From contig JAAYUY010000163.1 of assembly GCA_012517435.1 (NCBI GenBank), forward strand, positions 1-56,600: a DNA stretch of 56,600 nt, written 5' to 3'. This DNA is from Sphingobacteriales bacterium (GTDB lineage Bacteria; Bacteroidota; Bacteroidia; CAILMK01; JAAYUY01). Under the pieces are notes generated by a model that worked only from the letters and a program-made list of their open reading frames with translations, did no database searches and had not been told where the DNA came from. Positions 44,522 through 53,892 of this stretch are shown here, piece after piece (position 1 is the stretch's first letter; each line of letters begins with the position of its first letter). The translations under genes were made by a program, and so were the position numbers.

Positions 44522-45106
44522 ATGAAAAAGATAACTATAAGCTCAGCATTGATTTTCATGGCCATGTTCAGTCATGCTCAGACTGATTTTTCATGGATTA
44601 AACCAGGCTTAAAAATACGGTATTACCTGCATGAATATTCCTCTAACTACGAATTTGTTGTGGAATTACTGGATAATGGCAAAGCAAAAAAATTCAACTG
44701 GTGGATGACATGGCCGGTCAACCGGAAAGGCACCTGCCTGACTACTGAATATGCCATGCAGAATGCCACCAAACAACAGAATTATTTCAGGGGAGGTTAT
44801 GAAGAGCAAAACGACCGTACGACCGGCTTTGTTTCATATCCCGTCTGGAAAGCGATGAAAGATAAGGGAAGCATTACCATTCAACCCGTTGATGATGAGG
44901 AAGTTTTAAAATATGTCTGCGATTATCCCTATACTATTGTCATTGATGGGAAAAGCATGATCGTCCCTACCTTTTATTGTGAAACCGATCTCGGCTCAAA
45001 ATACTGGATACTGGACAATCCTGAAAATCCGATTATTCTGAAAATGGTGCTTGATTTTAACATCGAAATCGGGGAAATATTAACGCCAGAATACTGGGAA
45101 AACTGA
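44522..45106 (+). CDS. Exported protein of unknown function, partner of the caspase gene
   Basis: A 194-residue protein with signal peptide MKKITISSALIFMAMFSHAQ, then a beta-rich domain with several tryptophans and cysteines; the stretch SKYWILDNPENPIILKM near the C-terminus looks like a beta-sheet edge. I do not recognise the family. It starts only 7 bp after the caspase stop, so the two are almost certainly co-translated. An in-frame upstream start at 44318 would lie inside the caspase gene and gives no signal peptide, so I use ATG 44522. Confidence 0.75.
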   Translation: MKKITISSALIFMAMFSHAQTDFSWIKPGLKIRYYLHEYSSNYEFVVELLDNGKAKKFNWWMTWPVNRKGTCLTTEYAMQNATKQQNYFRGGYEEQNDRTTGFVSYPVWKAMKDKGSITIQPVDDEEVLKYVCDYPYTIVIDGKSMIVPTFYCETDLGSKYWILDNPENPIILKMVLDFNIEIGEILTPEYWEN

Positions 45107-45127
45107 TGAAAAATTGAATCGGAATAT

Positions 45128-45907
45128 TTAATCTGATATATCGGTTTTCAGAGTATCAAAGACATCTTTTGCTGCTTTATAGCCAATTTCAAACATCTCC
45201 TTCCCTTTTTTGATTTCATAATAGGCGAATTTGGAAATTTTGGTGGTTTCGATATAAATATCAGCCTGGCTTTTTTTTGAGGCAATATCCTTCGAAGCCG
45301 CCATCAGAAAACTCCTGACCAGAATGCTCACTACTCCTGATATTTCCTTTTGAAAAGTTAAAGGATTCACATTTACTGCAATCAGTCTGTTACACAAAGG
45401 TCTGATGGGTTCGACAGGAAGATTGTTTACCACCCCGCCATCAACATAGATTATATCATTTCGGATGAGGGGTTCAAAAATGACAGGAATAGCACAGGAA
45501 GCCAGCACTGCTTCGATAAGATTTCCCTGATTCAGGTATTCAGCACGGGCATTGTTTAAGTCGGTAACACAGACATAAAGCGGTTTTTTAAGTTCTTCAA
45601 ATGTTTTTGCCCTTAAATGACCTTCCAGTATTTTTTTCAGCCCGTCTTTTTTAAGCAAGCCTTTTTTAGGCAGTGAAATGTCGAGAAAATCCATGATTTT
45701 GGTATGGGAAAAAATTTCAAAGGTTTCATCGGGGCTGTAGCCATCCGCATAAAAAGCACCCGCAATAGAGCCTGCACTGGTTCCGGCAACAATACCGGGA
45801 AAGATATTTTGTTCTTCAATGAATTTTAACACCCCAAGATGGGCAAATCCACGGGCAGCACCTCCGCTCAGTGCTATGCCCCATTCATGTTTTTTTTGTT
45901 TAGCCAT
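45128..45907 (-). CDS. Patatin-like phospholipase (RssA-like)
   Basis: A cytoplasmic-looking lipid acyl hydrolase of 259 residues with the complete patatin set: oxyanion loop SGGAARGFAHLGVL (about 14-27), the nucleophile Ser44 in GTSAG and the Asp156 of the DGG motif (YVDGGVVNNLP). It has no signal peptide. The natural substrate is unknown; relatives hydrolyse phospholipids or neutral lipids. It overlaps the upstream 5-formyl-THF cyclo-ligase gene by 8 bp and so is co-transcribed with it. It ends 21 bp from the convergent end of the caspase locus. Confidence 0.92.
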   Translation of the reverse strand: MAKQKKHEWGIALSGGAARGFAHLGVLKFIEEQNIFPGIVAGTSAGSIAGAFYADGYSPDETFEIFSHTKIMDFLDISLPKKGLLKKDGLKKILEGHLRAKTFEELKKPLYVCVTDLNNARAEYLNQGNLIEAVLASCAIPVIFEPLIRNDIIYVDGGVVNNLPVEPIRPLCNRLIAVNVNPLTFQKEISGVVSILVRSFLMAASKDIASKKSQADIYIETTKISKFAYYEIKKGKEMFEIGYKAAKDVFDTLKTDISD

Positions 45908-46451
45908 AAATAATCAGGTTCATTTTTATATCTGACGCTGTAGCAGGTATTTCATCAAAATATTGAAAATCAAAACATACGCCTATCCTGTAAGCCTGAA
46001 GCTGAGGCAATAACCTGTCGTAAAAAGCCTTTCCTCTCCCCATCCGGTTGTTATTTTTATCAAAAGCAAGTCCCGGCACAATGATTAACCCGATTTTATG
46101 AAGCTCTGTAAATACCTCCCCATCCGGCTCCGGAATCCGGTATTTTTCTTCAATAACCAGATGCTCTGTTCCCCTGAATTTCTTAAAAACTATATCATCA
46201 CCTTTGATGCATGGCAGCAGAATTTCCTTTTCTCTGTACCACTTTTTGATAAAATCATGGGTAGAAACCTCATCATCTAACGACCAGTATGCCGCCAAAA
46301 CTGATACTTTCTGAAATACTTCCGTTTTTTCAAGCTGTTCAAATATGACGGCTGATTTTTCTTTCAAAATACTGACAGGATATTTTTGTTTTTCGTCACG
46401 GATAAATTTCCGCCATTTCTTTTTCTCAATATCTATCTGTTCGATGCTCAT
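45900..46451 (-). CDS. 5-formyltetrahydrofolate cyclo-ligase
   Basis: This enzyme converts 5-formyl-THF to 5,10-methenyl-THF using ATP and so feeds one-carbon units back into folate metabolism. The 183-residue protein shows the N-terminal KKKWRKFIRDEKQKYP, LLPCIKGDDIVFKKF and the substrate loop RMGRGKAFYDRLLPQL, with the end PATASDIKMNLIIYG. Length fits the family. It lies 2 bp after the sortilin-like gene and overlaps the patatin gene by 8 bp, so it belongs to a three-gene transcript. Confidence 0.92.
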   Translation of the reverse strand: MSIEQIDIEKKKWRKFIRDEKQKYPVSILKEKSAVIFEQLEKTEVFQKVSVLAAYWSLDDEVSTHDFIKKWYREKEILLPCIKGDDIVFKKFRGTEHLVIEEKYRIPEPDGEVFTELHKIGLIIVPGLAFDKNNNRMGRGKAFYDRLLPQLQAYRIGVCFDFQYFDEIPATASDIKMNLIIYG

Positions 46452-46453
46452 TA

Positions 46454-49198
46454 TCAGCGTTTAATAAAACTTAACGTATGTCGCTGAGTTTCTGATTCCA
46501 GAAAGACCAGATAATAACCGGGCTTTAATGATGCTGTCTCATATTCATAAAAGAAATTCTTTTCAGTGCCGGTATTCAGTTGTTTACTGCAGATACGCTT
46601 TCCGTTCAGGTCATAAACTGAAAAAAGATAATTTCCCTTTGCCTCCCTGATGGCAAGCGTAATCTTTTCATTGGCTAAAGAAGGGAAAATTTTCACATTT
46701 TCCTGCATGAAAAGCTTGTCTTCAGGAGTTCCGAGCAAATCTTCAGGGCTTGATATATGGGTGGTAAAAATGCCGTTTCCATGCGTGGCAACTACCACCA
46801 GGCCATCTTCACTTCTTGTTTTCACCATATCGACCACGACATTTCCGATCATGTTATGCCCGATGTTGACCCAGCGCGTAGCAATACCCATCAGGCTATC
46901 CGTTGCGTAGAGGCCGGTGCTTGCAGCGACAAAATACATTGTTTTTCCATTTTTCAACGGCATTATCGATGCCCAGCGCAGACTCGGGCCATTCCCGCTC
47001 CCATCATCCTTTTCTTCAAGGTTCCCGGCTACCTTTTCCCAGCTTGAACCACCGTCTTTCGAATAAAACAAACTGTAAACCTTATAGTTGGAAAAAACAA
47101 CCAGAACTTTGTTCCCGTCCCGTGGATCGACTGCAATGCAGCTGATATTTCCGGCATTGCTCAGGGAAGTAATCCTTTCCAGAACGGGATCTCCCTGATG
47201 AGCATTCTCCACCTTGTAAAGCAGGCTTTTACTGGTACCCACATACAAGCGGTTGGCCGGCTTTTGCCTGGTGATGGCAAGCGCAGAAATAGAACGGTTG
47301 GGATATTTTACGGTATCTGAAAACCTGACCCATCCTGTCGATATCGAGTCGTAATTATTGAGCCAGGGAAGGCTTGCAAGACTGTCGTTTCGCCAAAGCT
47401 TCAATCCCTCTGCCAGATAAAGCTTATTGTTTGAAGGATCGAGCAATAAGGGATTGATAAATAAATAATTTTTACCCCCGATGGGATCAATTCTGGTGAA
47501 GTCAATCACATTGCCTTTGTCGTCCAGTTTTAGTTTCCTGATTTTACCCAGTTGGGTTGACATGATGTAATATTCTCTTCCTGTTGCAATACCCGAAAAA
47601 GAACCATCACCATTGTAAGGAATCACCCAATCACTTTCCGGATTTGTGCTGTTTGAAAAAAGGTTGCCGTTATCCTGAAGCCCGGCAATAATGACATCAC
47701 TCACACCATCTTCCTCAATGCCAATGGTGTACATTTGAGTTGTCAGGTATCCATTGTTCAAAGAAACCCAGTTTACGGTATCCTTCAGGCAGTTAAAGGT
47801 TTTAAAAACACCTCCATCGTTTCCATTGAATAAAATCTTAGGATTTGACGGATTAAAAAACAATACATGCTGGTCGGGATGATGATTTTTATAAACTTCC
47901 CATTTAGGCCGTTTGGTATGAACAGCATATCCACCAATCTGCCGGATCAGACTATCTGAACGAAAAGCATCAGTTGAACGATAAATATTTGTTCCTGAAA
48001 TAAATACGACATTGCTGTCGCCAGGCAACACACTTACCACCAGATCATATCCCCCCTGTGCATTGAAATTATCAAAACTTTTACCGCCATCAGAAGGAAT
48101 ATGCGCTGAGAGATTCTCCCACTTGCCACCCGTACCACTTCCATCCCCGGAAAGATATCTGTATTTCCAAAGGCTGTTCCAGTCTTCTTCGTCCTGAGAA
48201 CGAATGGATTTTTTACCATATCCCGGAGTATGTGCGAGAAAATAAACTACATTCTCATTATTGGGATCAATGCCTATCACTATGCGGTTGTATTCGGCAG
48301 GGAAAGTATCGGCAGGCAGAATATTGGTAAAGTTTATACCGTCAGGAGAGCGCCATATCCCAGCCTGATTGCCGTCTTTGCTCATCGTAGCATACACCAC
48401 CCCTGACGAGGTAACAGCTACATCGGTAAAATAAGAACCATAGTCGCCACCAAGGAGTTTTGTCCATGTTTGTCCTCCGTCAGTGCTTCTGAAAAGCCTT
48501 CTCAGGGTGGCAGCATAAACCACGTCCTGACTGTCATTTGAAATATCGGTTGCAATATTCCAGACCAGGTCCCAGGGGTCAAAATCGGTCAGATTGGGTG
48601 AATTCGTTGAAGCAAGTTGAGTCCATGTAATTCCGTTGTCAGTACTTTTATAAATGCCATTGCCATAATAATAAGCTCCCGAAGCATAGGCTGAATTGCC
48701 ATAAGCTTCCCCGGTACCATAATACCAGATATTTGTTTTTCCTTTCCTTTTGTCCTGTACCAAACAACTGACATTGTGCAACTGATCGGGTATGGTTACT
48801 TTTTGCCAGCTTTTACCTCCGTCAGTTGAGCGCCACATTCCTGCAGAAACTCCTCCCGCCAGCAAGATATTGGTATCTGCAACATCCATGGCAAAAGCTC
48901 TGGTACGTCCGCCAATGTTGAAAGGCCCGCGTTGTATCCATTTGGCTGCACGGTAACCTAAAACCTGCTCATCATTCGGCAAGGCAGAGGCATATTCCAG
49001 TTCAAGCGCAGCAATATTAACAGGTAATTTTCCCGTAACCGGATCAGCAAGACGGTTCAGCTCCCACTCCTGACGGCTTTTCAGATTAAAAGATAATCCA
49101 TCATCCGCTGGCAAAGACAGGCTTTTCTTATGATTGCTGTTACTGAAAACAAATAGCAACAACGGAAAGAAAATTAGTATTAGCTTGTATTTAATCAT
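46454..49198 (-). CDS. T9SS type-A cargo with VPS10/sortilin-like BNR repeats
   Basis: A 914-residue exported protein with a signal peptide (KLILIFFPLLLFVFSNS). It consists of BNR/sortilin-type propeller blades with STDGGKSWQKV (about 125), STDNGITWTQL, STDGGQTWTKL and SKDGGSSWEKV. The C-terminal sorting domain has NVKIFPSLANEKITLAI and ends in SFIKR. These WxxN/DGG blades are found in sialidases and glycan hydrolases, but no catalytic residues are clear. It is probably released or displayed at the cell surface by T9SS. It has a good -7 element upstream. Confidence 0.87.
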   Translation of the reverse strand: MIKYKLILIFFPLLLFVFSNSNHKKSLSLPADDGLSFNLKSRQEWELNRLADPVTGKLPVNIAALELEYASALPNDEQVLGYRAAKWIQRGPFNIGGRTRAFAMDVADTNILLAGGVSAGMWRSTDGGKSWQKVTIPDQLHNVSCLVQDKRKGKTNIWYYGTGEAYGNSAYASGAYYYGNGIYKSTDNGITWTQLASTNSPNLTDFDPWDLVWNIATDISNDSQDVVYAATLRRLFRSTDGGQTWTKLLGGDYGSYFTDVAVTSSGVVYATMSKDGNQAGIWRSPDGINFTNILPADTFPAEYNRIVIGIDPNNENVVYFLAHTPGYGKKSIRSQDEEDWNSLWKYRYLSGDGSGTGGKWENLSAHIPSDGGKSFDNFNAQGGYDLVVSVLPGDSNVVFISGTNIYRSTDAFRSDSLIRQIGGYAVHTKRPKWEVYKNHHPDQHVLFFNPSNPKILFNGNDGGVFKTFNCLKDTVNWVSLNNGYLTTQMYTIGIEEDGVSDVIIAGLQDNGNLFSNSTNPESDWVIPYNGDGSFSGIATGREYYIMSTQLGKIRKLKLDDKGNVIDFTRIDPIGGKNYLFINPLLLDPSNNKLYLAEGLKLWRNDSLASLPWLNNYDSISTGWVRFSDTVKYPNRSISALAITRQKPANRLYVGTSKSLLYKVENAHQGDPVLERITSLSNAGNISCIAVDPRDGNKVLVVFSNYKVYSLFYSKDGGSSWEKVAGNLEEKDDGSGNGPSLRWASIMPLKNGKTMYFVAASTGLYATDSLMGIATRWVNIGHNMIGNVVVDMVKTRSEDGLVVVATHGNGIFTTHISSPEDLLGTPEDKLFMQENVKIFPSLANEKITLAIREAKGNYLFSVYDLNGKRICSKQLNTGTEKNFFYEYETASLKPGYYLVFLESETQRHTLSFIKR

Positions 49199-49506
49199 CT
49201 GATATTGTTTTTCGTTGCAAAGATAATGAAGATGTTGATGAATGAGCGTTTCATGTATTCTTAAACAGGGAAGTTAAGTTCTGTTCATCTTCACGGATAA
49301 CGAAATTTCTCAGTTCTGCTTTTTTTCCAATCTGTACGGACTACTTTTAATTGGAATATTTGTCAAGTCAATTGGGAATAATCTACCATGTATTTCAAAA
49401 ACGGGAAAAACTTCATTATCCCTTTACATTGCATTTATACCAATAGAAATAGGAGTTTTAAAATTTTATCAGGACATTCATTCTTCCAGGCCGGAATAAA
49501 AACTTT
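49199..49506. other. Gene-free gap with a single promoter element
   Basis: The 308 bp between the sortilin-like gene and the rhomboid gene hold no convincing gene. The only recognisable signal is TATCTTTG on the minus strand near 49218. The rest is AT-rich with no repeat or hairpin that I can see. Confidence 0.6.
49218..49225 (-). promoter_or_regulatory. -7 element (TATCTTTG) of the sortilin-like gene unit
   Basis: The minus strand has TATCTTTG (49225-49218), an exact TAnnTTTG match, 19 bp before the ATG. No clear TTG -33 is seen at the expected distance. Confidence 0.5.
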
Positions 49507-50304
49507 TCAATTCAGCCGCCTCACTTTCCAGTATTTCAGCAAAATAAAACCGAAAAGCATACCACCGATATGGGCAAAGTGTGCAATGTTGCTTTCTCCC
49601 ATACGTGAAATGCCTGTAAACAATTCGAGGACTCCGTAAAGGATGACAAAATATTTTGCTTTGATAGGAAACAGGAAGTAGATATAAATTGGGGAATTGG
49701 GAAACATCATACCGAAGGCAAGCAAAATACCGAAAACTGCACCCGAAGCGCCCACCACCACAGGAGTATTCAGCAATTCGGTTTTGAAACTTTCCACCAT
49801 ATCAACCGATACATCTGCTGCGGTCAGGCTTCTGCTGATATCAAGGCCTGAAACATGATAATATGGAGCAAGTACTTCCGCTACTCTCTGCTGAAAATCA
49901 GGATTGGAAGGCTCATTAAGAAAATCGTTGATGGGATTGAGCAAATGGGCAATTTCAAGGTAAAAAACGCCATAATGTATCAGCGCAGCACCAATACCCG
50001 TAACGAGATAATAAATGAGGAAACGTTTGGGCCCCCAGAAGTTTTCTATGGCATACCCAAACATCCACAAGGCAAACATGTTGAAAAGAATATGAGAAAA
50101 CCCTCCATGCATGAACATATAGGTGAAAAACTGGAAAGGCCTGAACTTTTCAGAGCCAAAATAATGAAGGCCAAAGAGGTCAATCAGGTCTATACCAAAA
50201 CGTCCAAGCGTAAAGGTTGCAACAAAAAACAGTATATTGATAATCAATAGGTTTTTAACAACAGGGGGTAAAATCTGAAAACTTCCGGGACGGTAATAAT
50301 TCAT
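49507..50304 (-). CDS. Rhomboid-family intramembrane serine protease
   Basis: The 265-residue membrane protein has about six hydrophobic helices. The catalytic pair is present: Ser187 in GASGAVFG and His245 in AHIGGMLFG. The N-terminal helix contains LLIINILFFVATF. Between helices there is an insertion of about 60 residues (about 118-180) that is mostly polar. Rhomboids cleave membrane proteins inside or just outside the bilayer; the substrate is unknown. It follows mfd by 62 bp on the same strand. Confidence 0.9.
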   Translation of the reverse strand: MNYYRPGSFQILPPVVKNLLIINILFFVATFTLGRFGIDLIDLFGLHYFGSEKFRPFQFFTYMFMHGGFSHILFNMFALWMFGYAIENFWGPKRFLIYYLVTGIGAALIHYGVFYLEIAHLLNPINDFLNEPSNPDFQQRVAEVLAPYYHVSGLDISRSLTAADVSVDMVESFKTELLNTPVVVGASGAVFGILLAFGMMFPNSPIYIYFLFPIKAKYFVILYGVLELFTGISRMGESNIAHFAHIGGMLFGFILLKYWKVRRLN

Positions 50305-50366
50305 ATTTAAGCTTTAAGGAATATTTTTCACGATAAAATTATGCCACAAATATTTATTTTTCATTA

Positions 50367-53300
50367 TTAACCGGATTGATGAATTTCGCTGACCAGCCTG
50401 AGGGCTTCATCAATAAAAACAACAGGCTTTATGACCAGCTCAAGGCCGTTAGGTTTCTCGCTGAAACGGCAGATATTCGGATGATTCTTACTGAAATTCA
50501 GTATTTTAACAAAAATGTGCTTCCCGAACTTTTCACTTTTTGAGTAAACATAAGGGAAAAAGAGTTTCATCACACTGTTTTTGAAAGTAATTTTTTCAAC
50601 TCCAAGTTTAGTGGCCTGCCACTTCAGCCTGATCAGGTCGAGCAAATCGTTTACCTGCCAAGGCAAGGGCCCGAACCTGTCGGCAAGTTCCTGCTCAAAA
50701 GCAATGAGTTTTTTCTCTTCCTGTATGACATTCAGTTTGTTATATAAAATCAGACGCTCTTCTATATTGCTGACATATTCATCAGGAATAAGTACTTCAA
50801 GGTCGGTTTCGATAACACATTCCTGAAAGAGTTTTTCCTGATCTTTTTCATCGAATATATCGCTGAATTCTTCGAGTTTGAGCTCAGCAACGGCTTCATC
50901 CAGAATTTTTTTATAGGTTTCGATTCCGATTTCATTGATAAAACCGCTTTGTTCAGCACCAAGCAGATTTCCTGCTCCCCTGATGTCGAGGTCGCGAAGG
51001 GCAATATGAAGCCCGCTGCCGAGTTCTGAAAATTCCTCAATGGCAGCCAATCTGCGTCTGGCATCAATGGTAAGGCTGGCAAAATCAGGGATGATCAGAT
51101 AGCAATAGGCCTTTATATTGGATCTGCCAACACGTCCTCTCATCTGATACAGGTCGCTGAGGCCGAAATTCTGGGCATCATCAATAATGATGGTGTTGGC
51201 ATTGGGAATGTCGAGCCCTGATTCAATGATGTTGGTCGAAACAAGTATGTCGTAATATCCGTCAATAAAATTCAGCATGGTTTCTTCGAGGTCGTAGCCT
51301 TCCATTTGTCCGTGAGCCACCCCGACTTTTGCATAAGGAACAAGGTTTTTCACAATGTTGGCCGTCCTGTTCAGATCTTTTATCCTGTTGTGGACGAAAA
51401 ACACTTGTCCTCCCCTGTCAAGTTCCCTTTCAATGGCTTCCCTGATAATATCCTTGTCAAAAGTTTTGATATAGGTTTCAATGGATTGCCGGTTGGGTGG
51501 CGGAGTGTTAATGACAGAAAGGTCGCGGACACCCATCAGCGAAAACTGAAGTGTGCGGGGAATTGGCGTTGCAGTAAGTGTCAGCGTATCCACATTCACT
51601 TTTAAAGCCCGGAGTCTTTCTTTTGCTGCTACTCCGAATTTTTGTTCTTCATCGATGATTAAGAGCCCAAGGTCTTTGAATTTAATTTCCTTGCCAAGCA
51701 ATTTATGTGTCCCGATGATGATGTCAGTCTTACCGTTTTCAAGCCTTTTCAGAATTTCTTTCTGCTGCCCGGGCGATTTGAATCTTGACAAATATTCAAT
51801 ATTGCAGGGAAAATCTTTCAGTCTTTCGGAAAAAGTTTTAAAATGCTGAAAAGCAAGGATGGTAGTAGGAACCAGCACGGCCACCTGTTTGCTGTCGGCC
51901 ACGGCTTTAAAAGCAGCTCGAATGGCCACTTCAGTTTTTCCATAACCGACATCCCCGCATATCAGCCTGTCCATCGGATAGCTTCTTTCCATGTCGAGCT
52001 TCACATCTTCGGTGGCTTTACTTTGGTCGGGAGTATCTTCATAAATAAAAGAAGCCTCGAGTTCAACCTGCATATAGGTATCAGGAGAAAAAGCAAAGCC
52101 TTCTTTTGTCTTTCGCTGGGCATAGAGTTTAATCAGGTTGCGAGCAATGTCTTTAACCCTGCTCTTGGTTTTGTTTTTCAGGTTTTCCCAAGCTTTTGAG
52201 CCTAAACGGTGCAAAACAGGCTGGGTCCCTTCTTTTCCGGTATATCTTGAAATTTTATGTAAGGAATGAATGCTGACGTACAACAAATCCCCGTCTTTGT
52301 ATTCAATACGCAAAGCCTCCTGTTTTCTTCCGCCTGCCATTATTTTTTCAAGGCCTGAAAATCGGCCGATGCCATAATTGATATGGGTTACATAGTCACC
52401 GGGCTTAAGCTGATACAGTTCCTTAAGTCCAAGGGCTTTATTTTTGGTAAATGTTTTTTCCTGCCTGTATTTATGAAAACGGGCAAAAATTTCATGCTCC
52501 GTAAAAACCGCTATTTTAAGCTGATGATCGGTAAATCCACTCTGCAGACTTTCATAAACCGCCTTGAAACTGACATCCGGATTGATATCTTCAAAAATAG
52601 CATAAATACGTTCTATTTGCCGTGATGACTCCGAAAAAATATAATTGGTATAGTTGTTTTTCTGGTTTTCAAGAAGTGTTTCAGCGAGCATGTTAAAATT
52701 CCGGTTGAAAGAAGGCTGAGGTGTCAGTGAGAAACTTACCTGTTGATCAATGTTTAGTTTTTCGGTATGAGAAAAAGAAACGCATGAAAACTGAATCAGA
52801 TTGGTAAAAAACGTCTTTGCATCCAGAAGCTGAACCTGATTTTCTTTCTCTTCCTGCTTTTCAGCCTTCCGGATTTTTTTCCTGAACGAATCCATCCGGG
52901 CATAAACAAGGTCCGGGCTCTGAAGCAGGATAACGCATTCAGGGCTCAGAATTCCTGTAAACGGGATCATCATACCGGAGGTGGATGGCTGTTCAAGGTT
53001 GGGAATAATGGAAATAAAATCCATTTTTCTGAGAGAAAGTTGGGTTTCAGGGTCAAATTCACGAATTGATTCAATATTATCTCCTTTCAGCTCAATGCGA
53101 TAGGGATAGGTGTTGCCAAAAGAAAAAACGTCAATGATTCCGCCACGTATGGCATAACTTCCGGCTTCATACACATATTCTCCTGCCTCAAAACCATATT
53201 CGTTCAGAAAATCAATTAAAAAATCAATATCGAGTTCTTTCCCTGCTTTTAAAGTCAATGTGTTTGATTCAATAACCCCCACACTGACCACTAACTCGGT

Positions 53301-53687
53301 CAGGGCTTCAGGATAAGTTACGATGAGCCGTGGTTGCTGACTTTTTCTGGAAATGATGTTTAAAACTTCCGTTCTTTTTTGAATAGATGGATTAAAAATA
53401 ATCTCCGGATCGTCATTTTTAAAAGAGGATGGGAAAAAATAAGATTTAAACCGTTCTGAAAACGTTTCAAGGTCGTTGATAAAATAGAGGGCTTCTTCCC
53501 TGTCGCTCAGGATAAAACAGCAGTCACGTCCGGTTAGTTCAGCCAGCAAACTGCCGGCAAGTGCTCTGGATGAACCTTTTAAGCCTTCTGCAAACAATTT
53601 AATGGCTGTATAGGTTTCAAGCAGTTTTGCCAGCTCCGAAATTCCGGGATGTTTCTGAAATGCAGCTAATAAATCTTTCTTGCTCAA
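50367..53687 (-). CDS. mfd: Transcription-repair coupling factor Mfd
   Basis: Mfd removes stalled RNA polymerase at DNA lesions and recruits UvrA. The 1106-residue protein shows the UvrB-homology part at the N-terminus (RGGIIDVFSFG), the RNA-polymerase-interaction/CarD-like domain (LKPGDYVTHINYGIGRF, about 424), the translocase motor with Walker A GDVGYGKTE (about 589) and DEEQ in IIDEEQKFGV, and the C-terminal TRCF domain. The start is TTG at 53687, as no ATG is suitably placed. The leader carries an inverted repeat. Confidence 0.97.
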   Translation of the reverse strand: MSKKDLLAAFQKHPGISELAKLLETYTAIKLFAEGLKGSSRALAGSLLAELTGRDCCFILSDREEALYFINDLETFSERFKSYFFPSSFKNDDPEIIFNPSIQKRTEVLNIISRKSQQPRLIVTYPEALTELVVSVGVIESNTLTLKAGKELDIDFLIDFLNEYGFEAGEYVYEAGSYAIRGGIIDVFSFGNTYPYRIELKGDNIESIREFDPETQLSLRKMDFISIIPNLEQPSTSGMMIPFTGILSPECVILLQSPDLVYARMDSFRKKIRKAEKQEEKENQVQLLDAKTFFTNLIQFSCVSFSHTEKLNIDQQVSFSLTPQPSFNRNFNMLAETLLENQKNNYTNYIFSESSRQIERIYAIFEDINPDVSFKAVYESLQSGFTDHQLKIAVFTEHEIFARFHKYRQEKTFTKNKALGLKELYQLKPGDYVTHINYGIGRFSGLEKIMAGGRKQEALRIEYKDGDLLYVSIHSLHKISRYTGKEGTQPVLHRLGSKAWENLKNKTKSRVKDIARNLIKLYAQRKTKEGFAFSPDTYMQVELEASFIYEDTPDQSKATEDVKLDMERSYPMDRLICGDVGYGKTEVAIRAAFKAVADSKQVAVLVPTTILAFQHFKTFSERLKDFPCNIEYLSRFKSPGQQKEILKRLENGKTDIIIGTHKLLGKEIKFKDLGLLIIDEEQKFGVAAKERLRALKVNVDTLTLTATPIPRTLQFSLMGVRDLSVINTPPPNRQSIETYIKTFDKDIIREAIERELDRGGQVFFVHNRIKDLNRTANIVKNLVPYAKVGVAHGQMEGYDLEETMLNFIDGYYDILVSTNIIESGLDIPNANTIIIDDAQNFGLSDLYQMRGRVGRSNIKAYCYLIIPDFASLTIDARRRLAAIEEFSELGSGLHIALRDLDIRGAGNLLGAEQSGFINEIGIETYKKILDEAVAELKLEEFSDIFDEKDQEKLFQECVIETDLEVLIPDEYVSNIEERLILYNKLNVIQEEKKLIAFEQELADRFGPLPWQVNDLLDLIRLKWQATKLGVEKITFKNSVMKLFFPYVYSKSEKFGKHIFVKILNFSKNHPNICRFSEKPNGLELVIKPVVFIDEALRLVSEIHQSG

Positions 53688-53709
53688 TATGTTATTTAAA
53701 AATAAATAT

Positions 53710-53747
53710 CAGCAGTTATTCCCCTGACGCAAAAGAAACAACTGCTG
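53710..53747 (-). other. Hairpin in the mfd leader
   Basis: CAGCAGTT (53710-53717) and AACTGCTG (53740-53747) form a perfect 8 bp stem with a 22-base loop. It lies between the predicted mfd start site (near 53786) and its TTG, so the transcript would carry it in a leader of about 100 nt. No T-run on the minus strand makes it a clear terminator. Confidence 0.45.
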
Positions 53748-53792
53748 AAAAATATATTTTTTTTCGCTGAAATTCAATAAAATTTCTGGCTA

Positions 53793-53820
53793 CAAAAGTA
53801 AAATGTCCTGAGGAATTCAA
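53793..53820 (-). promoter_or_regulatory. mfd promoter
   Basis: The minus strand has TACTTTTG (53800-53793), matching TAnnTTTG, with TTG (53820-53818) 17 bp upstream. The start site would be near 53786, so the leader before mfd is about 100 nt. Confidence 0.55.
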
Positions 53821-53842
53821 AAACCGTATTCAATTAAAATTT

Positions 53843-53850
53843 TACCTTTG
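53843..53850 (+). promoter_or_regulatory. -7 element (TACCTTTG) of the AhpD-like gene
   Basis: An exact TAnnTTTG match on the plus strand, 42 bp before the ATG. It diverges from the mfd promoter, which is only about 45 bp away. No clear -33 is seen. Confidence 0.5.
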
Positions 53851-53892
53851 GAAGAGAAAATAAACCTGATTTTAAACCTAAAATGATGTTTT

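Noticed and set aside
45107-45127. Terminator between the convergent caspase locus and patatin gene
   Set aside because: The 21 bp gap has no stem with a T-run; the nearby GATATATC is too short to count.
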